The translations under genes and the position numbers were made by a program. The notes under the pieces are model-generated. The model did no database searches, was not told the DNA's origin, and saw nothing but the letters and a program-made list of their open reading frames with translations. From contig NZ_WXYO01000003.1 of NCBI RefSeq assembly GCF_009901585.1, forward strand, positions 310,001 through 374,000: a stretch of DNA of 64,000 nucleotides, given 5' to 3'. Below, piece by piece: positions 55,362 through 62,343 of this stretch (positions are counted from its first letter, which is position 1; every line of letters begins with the position of its first letter). Source of the stretch: Poritiphilus flavus (lineage in GTDB: Bacteria > Bacteroidota > Bacteroidia > Flavobacteriales > Flavobacteriaceae).

Positions 55362-57062
55362 ATGACAACAGATTTAAAGCGGCAATGGTGGAAAGAGGCA
55401 GTGGTCTATCAGGTCTACCCAAGGAGTTTTCAGGATTCAGACGCAGACGGAATTGGAGATCTTAATGGTATTACGCAGAGGCTGGACTACATTCAAAGCC
55501 TCGGAATAGATGTGATCTGGTTGAACCCGGTCTATCCTTCTCCAAACGACGATAATGGATATGACATAAGCGATTACCGGAATATCCTGTCCGACTTCGG
55601 TACTATGGACGATTTTGACCGTCTGCTGGCGGGGGTAAAGCAAAGAGGTATGAAGCTTATTATGGATCTGGTGGCTAATCACAGTAGTGATGAACACTTT
55701 TGGTTCCAGGAATCCAGGAAATCCAGGGACAATCCGTATCGCGATTATTATCACTGGTGGCCAGCAGAAAATGGTGTACCACCAAAAAGGTGGAGTTATT
55801 TTGATTTGGAAAGCAATGCCTGGAAGTACGATGAACAGACGGATGCCTATTACCTGCACTGTTTTTCGGTAAAACAACCCGACCTGAAATGGGAAAATAA
55901 GAAGGTAAGGCAGGAGATCTATGATATCATCCGATATTGGTTTGAAAAGGGCGTTGACGGTTTTCGGATGGATGTGATCTCCTTCATTTCAAAGGATATT
56001 ACCTACCCCGAACTTCCGGAAGAATACCATGGAGATTTTGTTCCTTTTTATGCAAACGGACCCAGGTTGCATGAATTCCTGAAAGAGATGAATGAGGAAG
56101 TCTTACAGCACTACGAAGTAATGACGGTAGGTGAAGCGCCCGGAGTTAGCAAGGAGCAGGCACTGAATTTTGTTGATGAAGACCGAAAAGAACTGAACAT
56201 GTTTTTCCATTTCGATCTCATGTCCTTAGACCGGGATGAAGAAGAATTCTTTAAACGGCGTAAAAACTCCTGGAAACTGAAAGAGTTTAAAACGCTTTTT
56301 TCCGAATGGGATGCGGTTTTTGCTAAAAAAGGTTGGGGAAGCCTGTTCCTGGATAATCACGATTTTCCAAGGGCGGTAAGCAGGTGGGGGAACGACTCTC
56401 CGGAGCATTGGTACGCTTCTGCAACCATGCTGCAGACCTTTATACTGACCATGAGAGGGACTCCCTACTTCTATTACGGTGAAGAGATCGGTATGACCAA
56501 TGTTAAGTTCGACAATATTGAAGACTATCGCGATATCAATACTATTAATCGTTTCCAGACTATGGAACAAAGTCCTGAAAATATCCGCAGTTTTATAGAG
56601 AACGAAAAACATACGGCAAGGGACAACGCGCGTACACCAATGCAATGGGATGAGACGGAACATGCCGGATTTACCAATGGTGAGCCCTGGATTGCGGTCA
56701 ACAAGAACTATAAATATGGTCTTAATGTAGCAGCCCAGGAATTACACAAAGAATCCGTATTGCACTATTTTAGAAAAATGGTTGCCATAAGAAAATCCAA
56801 TTTAGGCCTGATCTATGGCCTTTACGATCTGATATGGGAAGACCATGAACATGTTTACGCCTACACCCGAAAACTGGAAGAGGAGGCCTACCTTGTGATC
56901 CTGAGTTTTTCAGCAGAACCGCAGAGGGTTTTGCTTTCTGAAGAAATTTCCTCCTCGGGTAAACTCCTCATCTCCAATGATCATTCAGCGCTGTCCAGGA
57001 TAGAAAATAATATGGAATTGCAGTTGAAACCTTACCAGGCAGTCGTCTATAAACTGGATTGA
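55362..57062 (+). CDS. GH13 alpha-glucosidase (oligo-1,6-glucosidase type)
   Basis: 566 residues, no signal peptide, so cytoplasmic. The start WWKEAVVYQVYPRSF and DSDADGIGDLNGI are typical of GH13_23/31. Nucleophile D204 is in GFRMDVISF, acid/base E258 in MTVGEAP, and the HD pair at 333-334 in FLDNHDFPR. The valine after the nucleophile is the residue associated with alpha-1,6 preference in this subfamily. The calcium-site segment DSDADGIGD is present. It could supply glucose from isomalto- or branched oligosaccharides left by the glgE-glgB pathway. It is not TreS: the trehalose-synthase start pattern and fused kinase are absent. Confidence 0.9.
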   Translation: MTTDLKRQWWKEAVVYQVYPRSFQDSDADGIGDLNGITQRLDYIQSLGIDVIWLNPVYPSPNDDNGYDISDYRNILSDFGTMDDFDRLLAGVKQRGMKLIMDLVANHSSDEHFWFQESRKSRDNPYRDYYHWWPAENGVPPKRWSYFDLESNAWKYDEQTDAYYLHCFSVKQPDLKWENKKVRQEIYDIIRYWFEKGVDGFRMDVISFISKDITYPELPEEYHGDFVPFYANGPRLHEFLKEMNEEVLQHYEVMTVGEAPGVSKEQALNFVDEDRKELNMFFHFDLMSLDRDEEEFFKRRKNSWKLKEFKTLFSEWDAVFAKKGWGSLFLDNHDFPRAVSRWGNDSPEHWYASATMLQTFILTMRGTPYFYYGEEIGMTNVKFDNIEDYRDINTINRFQTMEQSPENIRSFIENEKHTARDNARTPMQWDETEHAGFTNGEPWIAVNKNYKYGLNVAAQELHKESVLHYFRKMVAIRKSNLGLIYGLYDLIWEDHEHVYAYTRKLEEEAYLVILSFSAEPQRVLLSEEISSSGKLLISNDHSALSRIENNMELQLKPYQAVVYKLD

Positions 57063-57120
57063 TCAGTATTACCATAGCTTGCGGTTTTTGGTTAATTTTA
57101 GGCAGGAATAAACCAACATT

Positions 57121-58548
57121 ATGAGAACCACTAATATCGCATTGCTCCTCCTGATAGTTTTTTGCAACTTTCTGTCGGCTCAAAAAAATGAGGAGGCCTT
57201 ACTTAAAGACCTCGATTCTAAGTCGGAATCTTATTCAGCAGTAGCCCAGGAGATCTGGGATCTGGCAGAAATGGGATATCTGGAAGAGAAAAGTGCCGCC
57301 TTACTTCAAAAAACCCTTGCCGATGAAGGGTTCAGTATAGCACAAGGAGTAGCCGGAATACCCACGGCATTTATTGCTGAATACGGCAGTGGATCGCCGG
57401 TAATAGCAATTTTGGGGGAGTACGACGCGCTTCCCGGTCTTTCGCAGGCTGCGGTACCGGAGAAAAAATCGGCTGGAAAAGCCGCGGGACATGCCTGTGG
57501 ACATCACTTGTTTGGTACGGCCTCAGCTGCCGCTGCAATTGCGGTAAAAGACTGGATGAAGGCCAATAATTCGACCGGAACCATCAGATTCTACGGTTGC
57601 CCGGCTGAAGAAGGGGGATCCGGAAAGGTCTATATGGTTCGAGAAGGATTATTTAAGGATGTGGATGTTGCCTTACATTGGCATCCAGGAGCTCAGAATG
57701 CGGCAAATGCGGGGGCCGCACTTGCAAATAAATCCGCGAAATTCAGGTTTTACGGTGTTTCCGCCCACGCGGCAGGATCTCCGGAAAAGGGACGCTCCGC
57801 GCTTGATGGGGTAGAAGCCATGAATGCTATGGTTAATATGTTGAGGGAGCACATTCCGGAACGCGCACGTATTCACTATGTGATCACTGACGGTGGAAAA
57901 GCACCTAATGTTGTTCCGGATTTTGCCGAGGTCTATTACTATTCCAGGCATAACCGCAGAGATGTTGTGATCGATATTTTTGATAGGATCGTCAAAGCCG
58001 CTGAAGGCGCAGCTTTGGGTACAGGAACCACTATGGACTATGAAATGATAGGGGGTACCCATGAACTTTTGCCTAACCTGACTTTGCAAAAGGTGATGTA
58101 CGATAAACTGGTGCAGGTAGGCGGGATTGATTACAGCCCGGAGGAAACGGTATTTGCGAACAAGATCGCCAGGAGCCTTGGATATGCCAGCGCCAGTGCT
58201 GAGATTGCCCGGGATGTGCAACCTTATCAGACGGAGGCCAAGGCCTATGGATCTACGGATGTTGGGGATGTTAGCTTTGCTGTTCCTACCGTAGGTATGA
58301 GAGCGGCCACATGGGTTCCCGGGACTCCTGCCCATAGTTGGCAAGCTGTTGCAGCTGGGGGTATGAGCATTGGTAATAAAGGGATGATGGTCGCGGCGAA
58401 AACCCTAAGCCTGACTGCTGTAGAATTACTGAAAGACGGATCCCTTATTGAAAAAGCCAAGGCAGAATTTCAAGAAAGAAGAGGTGCGGATTTTGAATAT
58501 ATCCCCTTATTAGGAGACAGGCCACCGGCCCTGGATTATCGAAAATAG
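57121..58548 (+). CDS. Exported M20-family amidohydrolase
   Basis: 475 residues with a signal peptide (ending NFLSAQ). M20D-type metallopeptidase: metal-binding ILGEYDALPGLS, GHACGHHLFGTAS and CPAEEGGSGKV, plus ALHWHPG and the dimerisation insert KFRFYGVSAHAAGSPEKGR. Family members hydrolyse N-acyl amino acids, including p-aminobenzoyl-glutamate (AbgB) and indoleacetyl conjugates. Substrate unknown; periplasmic location inferred. It follows the GH13 gene by 58 bp. Confidence 0.9.
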   Translation: MRTTNIALLLLIVFCNFLSAQKNEEALLKDLDSKSESYSAVAQEIWDLAEMGYLEEKSAALLQKTLADEGFSIAQGVAGIPTAFIAEYGSGSPVIAILGEYDALPGLSQAAVPEKKSAGKAAGHACGHHLFGTASAAAAIAVKDWMKANNSTGTIRFYGCPAEEGGSGKVYMVREGLFKDVDVALHWHPGAQNAANAGAALANKSAKFRFYGVSAHAAGSPEKGRSALDGVEAMNAMVNMLREHIPERARIHYVITDGGKAPNVVPDFAEVYYYSRHNRRDVVIDIFDRIVKAAEGAALGTGTTMDYEMIGGTHELLPNLTLQKVMYDKLVQVGGIDYSPEETVFANKIARSLGYASASAEIARDVQPYQTEAKAYGSTDVGDVSFAVPTVGMRAATWVPGTPAHSWQAVAAGGMSIGNKGMMVAAKTLSLTAVELLKDGSLIEKAKAEFQERRGADFEYIPLLGDRPPALDYRK

Positions 58549-58703
58549 CCCATTCAGTTTGGCTTTGGGGGCTAATGTCGGGAATCCTGATTTCTACCCA
58601 AAACCTTAAGCTTTAAAAGTAAAATCTAAACTTTAAACCCTTATTCCTGTAACAAATCCGGGAAAAATCATACTAACTTCATATCAACCCACTAACCTGA
58701 AAC

Positions 58704-59198
58704 GTGAACAAGGAACTTGAACACAAATTTGTGACCGAGTTGCAGAACAACCAAAATGTTGTTCATAAGATCTGCAGTTTATATACGAATAACAGAGAGG
58801 CTCACAATGATCTATTTCAGGAAATTACCATTCAACTTTGGAAGGCCTACCCCAAATTCAGGGGAGAATCAAAATTCAGTACATGGATGTACCGGGTTTC
58901 TCTGAACACGGCTATCACACTCTACAGAAAATCAAAAAAGAGAATAAAAACCCAGGATTACGACTCTGTAATTTTCAAAATAAAGGCCGACGAATATGAT
59001 GAAACCCAGGAACAGCAATTAAAACTTATGTACAATGCCGTAAAACAATTGGGAGATATTGATAAGGCACTTGTTTTCCTGTACCTGGAGGATAAGGATT
59101 ACAGTGAAATTGCAGAGACCTTGGGGATCACGGAAGTGAATGCAAGAGTGAAAATGAATCGGGTTAAAAATAAATTGAGAACCATACTCAATCCGTAA
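58704..59198 (+). CDS. ECF-type RNA polymerase sigma factor
   Basis: 164 residues starting at GTG (VNKELEHKFV). Region 2 is visible at about 35-55 (AHNDLFQEITIQLWKAYPKF) and region 4 at 130-160 (EIAETLGITEVNARVKMNRVKNKLR). No classic zinc-finger anti-sigma follows; a membrane protein gene starts 5 bp downstream and is the likely partner. Confidence 0.92.
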   Translation: MNKELEHKFVTELQNNQNVVHKICSLYTNNREAHNDLFQEITIQLWKAYPKFRGESKFSTWMYRVSLNTAITLYRKSKKRIKTQDYDSVIFKIKADEYDETQEQQLKLMYNAVKQLGDIDKALVFLYLEDKDYSEIAETLGITEVNARVKMNRVKNKLRTILNP

Positions 59199-59203
59199 AG
59201 ATT

Positions 59204-59848
59204 ATGATGGACGAATTAGAATTGTTAAAACAGGACTGGCAGAAGAAGGAAGGACATCTGCCTAAACTTTCCTACGATGATATTTACAATATGATCTGGA
59301 AAAAGTCTTCTTCCATTGTCAAATGGATCTTTTACATCAGTATTATAGAATTTGTTTTCTGGGCGCTTATCAATCTCATCCCCTATAATTCTGAATCGGC
59401 GGAGCTGGAGAAAACCTGGAATACCTACGGTATCAGCACCGTGCTTACTGTTGTGAATTATGTGGTTTTGATCTATTTCATTTATAAGTTCTATCGCAAC
59501 TACAAACGTATCTCCTATACTGAATCGTCCAAGAAACTAATGAAGGCGATTTTGGATGTCAAACGAACAGTCACCCAATATGTATGGTTCAATATCGGGA
59601 TCTTTGTGGCCTTCCTTATTATTACACTTTACGGCAGCCTGAAATACGGACCAAATAGCGAAAAGATCATGGAAGCCGCTTCCAAAGCCGGGAATGAGGT
59701 ATTGTTCTGGCTAATGCTTACAGGAATATTTTTACTTGCCGTAGCAATGGTCCTGACCCTTATCTGGCTTTTCTACAAGCTTTTATATGGAATTCTGCTC
59801 AACAGGCTCAGGAGGAATTACAACGAGCTTAAAAAATTAGAGGTCTAA
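59204..59848 (+). CDS. Membrane protein co-transcribed with the sigma factor (candidate anti-sigma)
   Basis: 214 residues. A short cytoplasmic N-terminus (MDELELLKQDWQKKEGHLPK) precedes four membrane helices at about 43-62, 85-105, 127-146 and 165-200, and a charged C-terminal tail. Location 5 bp after an ECF sigma gene suggests control of that sigma factor, but there is no recognised anti-sigma domain. Similar proteins have been mislabelled as carotenoid oxygenases. The end overlaps the convergent plsC by 4 bp. Confidence 0.72.
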   Translation: MMDELELLKQDWQKKEGHLPKLSYDDIYNMIWKKSSSIVKWIFYISIIEFVFWALINLIPYNSESAELEKTWNTYGISTVLTVVNYVVLIYFIYKFYRNYKRISYTESSKKLMKAILDVKRTVTQYVWFNIGIFVAFLIITLYGSLKYGPNSEKIMEAASKAGNEVLFWLMLTGIFLLAVAMVLTLIWLFYKLLYGILLNRLRRNYNELKKLEV

Positions 59849-60648
59849 GTACGCCATCTGCGTTGTTTGTGTGCTTCTTCGTAGGCCAGTAGTTCCTCTT
59901 TTGGGATTACTTTGAGAAAAGAAGGATGTTGTTCTATGGCATATTCCAGTTTTTCTATGATCTGGTCAATGGATTCATTGTCGTAATCAATGTCCAGAGG
60001 TTCCTTGATCACCATAGATTGTAATATACCCTTTTTCTTTACCCTAAGGCCCTTTTTATCGAATGATCTCCTAAAACCATCGATAACCACGGGTACCACT
60101 ACCGGTTTGTATCTTTTGATGATATGGGCGGTTCCCTTTCGCAATGGCTTCCAGGGAGTGGTAGTGCCCTGAGGAAAAGTGATCACCCAGCCATCCTCCA
60201 ATGCAATACCGATATTGGTGATATCACTCATTTTTACCTGCCGGTTTACGTCCTTTCCTTCAGACCTCCAGGTACGTTCAATGCTTATGGAACCAGCGTA
60301 GGCCAGCACCTTGGTCAGCAGACTCTTCTTCATGGTCTCTGCCGCGGCTACGTAATACACATTGAGTTTGGGACGCCAGAGGTAGCCGATATTCTTAATG
60401 GAATCTTCGCGCCCGCTTAGGCTGGCGTTAAATACGTGGAACATGGCCACCACATCGGCAAAGTAAGTCTGATGATTGCTTACAAAGAGCACATTGGTAT
60501 CCGGCAGATTGCGAATGACCTCCGAACCCTCAATCTCCAGGGTGTTAAAACCTTTGTACCTCGAATGTGTGATCATTCCCATAATACGGATCAACCACTT
60601 CTTAAGGAATAAAATGTGTCCAAAAGGATTTTCCTTGAATAACCCCAT
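59845..60648 (-). CDS. 1-acyl-glycerol-3-phosphate acyltransferase (PlsC-like)
   Basis: 267 residues from the ATG at 60648 (MGLFKENPFGHILF); the open frame reaches 60708, but a -7 box lies between and the family start is at 60648. It acylates lysophosphatidate at the inner membrane in phospholipid synthesis. The acyltransferase motif NHxxxxD is visible in SNHQTYFAD. The second motif reads FPQGTT rather than the usual FPEGTR, a pattern of this Bacteroidota subgroup. A hydrophobic N-terminal segment anchors it. Confidence 0.88.
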   Translation of the reverse strand: MGLFKENPFGHILFLKKWLIRIMGMITHSRYKGFNTLEIEGSEVIRNLPDTNVLFVSNHQTYFADVVAMFHVFNASLSGREDSIKNIGYLWRPKLNVYYVAAAETMKKSLLTKVLAYAGSISIERTWRSEGKDVNRQVKMSDITNIGIALEDGWVITFPQGTTTPWKPLRKGTAHIIKRYKPVVVPVVIDGFRRSFDKKGLRVKKKGILQSMVIKEPLDIDYDNESIDQIIEKLEYAIEQHPSFLKVIPKEELLAYEEAHKQRRWRT

Positions 60649-60654
60649 AGGTGA

Positions 60655-60662
60655 CAAATCTA
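60655..60662 (-). promoter_or_regulatory. -7 box of plsC
   Basis: On the minus strand TAGATTTG, six bases upstream of the ATG at 60648 and just past the stop of the NUDIX gene. Confidence 0.4.
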
Positions 60663-60673
60663 CAAAATATGCC

Positions 60674-61315
60674 TTATAACACTTGCCTGAAAAGTTCTTT
60701 GATCTCACTTAGCATCATGGCTGTGGCCCCCCAAACCGTATATCCGTTAAATTCAAAGGCAGGTACGGCGATGTTTTTGGCATAGGATGTAGACAGGTTT
60801 TGGGTGATGAGTTTGTTATCGTCCATAAAATCATCCAAAGAAACCTCTACCAGGGCGGCCACTTCGGACTGTTCAGGTACAAATGGAACTTTTTTGTGGT
60901 AGATCCCTACAAAGGGTTGGACCTGAAAATTACTTGGCGGGATATACACTTCGGTAATAGGCCGAATAACTTGGACCATAGAGGGCGGCACACCGATTTC
61001 CTCATGCGTTTCTCTCAGGGCTGTTTCCAGAAGATCCCTATCCTCGCTCTCCTGCTTTCCACCAGGGAAGCCAATCTGATTGGAGTGGACCCCGGGATAC
61101 GTATTTCTTAGGATAAGAATAAGGTGTGTCTTACTCAGGGCATCCGGATAAAATAGGGCCATTACCCCTGCCTTATAGGGCTCCCGACCGTTAAGCAGTC
61201 CTTTTTTCAACTCCTTAATACGGATCTCAGGTGCCATTTTGTAATGAGAAGCGGTACCTGGAAGTGGCAGATTTTTTATTTTTGGAACCTGTAGCGAAAA
61301 ATCTTCAAAATCCAT
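60674..61315 (-). CDS. NUDIX hydrolase (CoA pyrophosphatase-like)
   Basis: 213 residues from the ATG at 61315 (MDFEDFSLQVPKIKNLPLPG); the open frame runs on upstream over the neighbouring gene, where the translation is low-complexity serine-rich and not real. The Nudix region is FPGGKQESEDRDLLETA with ALRETHEEIGV, and the preceding LRNTYPGVHSNQIGFPGG is typical of the YeaB/CoA diphosphatase group (UPF0035). Its start codon overlaps the start codon of the divergent cyclophilin gene. Confidence 0.9.
   Translation of the reverse strand: MDFEDFSLQVPKIKNLPLPGTASHYKMAPEIRIKELKKGLLNGREPYKAGVMALFYPDALSKTHLILILRNTYPGVHSNQIGFPGGKQESEDRDLLETALRETHEEIGVPPSMVQVIRPITEVYIPPSNFQVQPFVGIYHKKVPFVPEQSEVAALVEVSLDDFMDDNKLITQNLSTSYAKNIAVPAFEFNGYTVWGATAMMLSEIKELFRQVL
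61277..61284 (+). promoter_or_regulatory. -7 box of the cyclophilin lipoprotein gene
   Basis: TATTTTTG, a TAnnTTTG match inside the start of the NUDIX coding region, 30 bp before the ATG at 61314. Confidence 0.45.
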
Positions 61316-62027
61316 GACATTCAATATCCTTGATCGCCTTGCAATATTAGCACTAATTTTATTAGCGGCTTGTAAAGAAAAACCGATTGATAAAAAAACG
61401 GAGGTAGCCAGGACCCAGGATGAAGTTGAAGAAATCGCCAAAGACAGCGTGGTTGTAAAGGAAGAGGAAGACGTTTTTGTTCTAACTGAAGATAACGCCA
61501 TTGATTTCTTTTTCGATTATCAAAAAGGCCTGAAGGAAAATAAGGTAAAGCTCACTACAAGTATGGGTAGCTTTACTTTGGAACTGTATTCCAACGTACC
61601 TTACCACAAGGCCAATTTCATTTACCTTGCCAAAAAGGGCTATTTTGACAATACGATGTTCCATCGGGTTGTCAAGGATTTTATTATCCAGGGAGGAAAT
61701 GCAGACAATAAAGAAACTGCCCGCAAACGCCGGGAGATTGGACGTTATCTGTTACCTCCGGATACCCGCAAGGGCTATAAGCATCATCGGGGAACGATTT
61801 CTATGCCGAGTAGTGAAATAGATAATCCACACATGCTGGCTTCGCCTTATGAATTCTTTATTGTTGTAAAGAAACCCGGTTCTTATCATCTCGATGGCAA
61901 TTATACCCCCTTCGGAAGAGTTATAGAGGGCATGGATGTAGTAGACGCGATCAATGCGGTACCCGTTGATGATGGCGACTGGCCTTCTCAAAATGTCTAT
62001 ATCCTCAAAGCTGAAGTCTTACGATAG
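61314..62027 (+). CDS. Cyclophilin-type peptidyl-prolyl isomerase lipoprotein
   Basis: 237 residues. A signal and lipobox (LILLAACKEK, Cys about 20) place it on the envelope. After an acidic linker of about 55 residues the cyclophilin domain starts at about 80 (VKLTTSMGSFTLELY) and contains YFDNTMFHRVVKDFIIQGG with the catalytic Arg, and FFIVVKKPGSYHLDGNYTPFGRVIEG. It assists folding of exported proteins. Its ATG overlaps the ATG of the divergent NUDIX gene (shared bases 61314-61315). Confidence 0.92.
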   Translation: MTFNILDRLAILALILLAACKEKPIDKKTEVARTQDEVEEIAKDSVVVKEEEDVFVLTEDNAIDFFFDYQKGLKENKVKLTTSMGSFTLELYSNVPYHKANFIYLAKKGYFDNTMFHRVVKDFIIQGGNADNKETARKRREIGRYLLPPDTRKGYKHHRGTISMPSSEIDNPHMLASPYEFFIVVKKPGSYHLDGNYTPFGRVIEGMDVVDAINAVPVDDGDWPSQNVYILKAEVLR

Positions 62028-62343
62028 TTGGGGATGTTCAGTATACAGTAAGCAGTAAGCAGTGAACAGTAAGCAGTAAACATTAATCATGCGCTAAAGC
62101 CTTGTAGGATGAATAATAAGTTTGCAGGTATTGGAATTGTCAGTTCGAGCGCAGTCGAGAACTAACTAAGGAATTGAATAGTGAACAGTCCTCCTTCGCC
62201 ATGGCTACGCAGGATGAGATCAGCAGACATTCTGCAGTAAGCGGTGCGCAGTAAACAGTTGTCTTAATTCAACCAGTGACATTTAAAACTCAAAACTTAT
62301 AAACTTAAACATGTACTTAAACTTAAGTTTACACTTCCACTCC
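62028..62343. repeat. 316-bp intergenic repeat mosaic E
   Basis: No gene seen. It starts with eight CAGTNNN heptamers in exact phase (62039-62094). A GTTCGAG hairpin (62143-62162), a diverged TCCTCC-type hairpin (about 62188-62215), more heptamers, and an ACTTAA hexamer array (about 62285-62338) run to the stop of the convergent oxidase gene. Confidence 0.8.
62143..62162. repeat. Hairpin GTTCGAG...CAGTCGAGAAC
   Basis: Arms GTTC and GAAC with internal TCGA pairs; GTTCGAGCGCAGTCGAGAAC is a repeat word I associate with many flavobacterial genomes. The GTCGAG core is shared with 47200-47249. Confidence 0.6.

Noticed and set aside
57673-58344. 223-residue open frame on the minus strand
   Set aside because: Antisense to the M20 amidohydrolase; composition typical of a shadow frame.
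61316-61501. N-terminal extension of the NUDIX protein
   Set aside because: Serine/threonine-rich translation is antisense to the cyclophilin lipoprotein signal and linker; the family start is at 61315.
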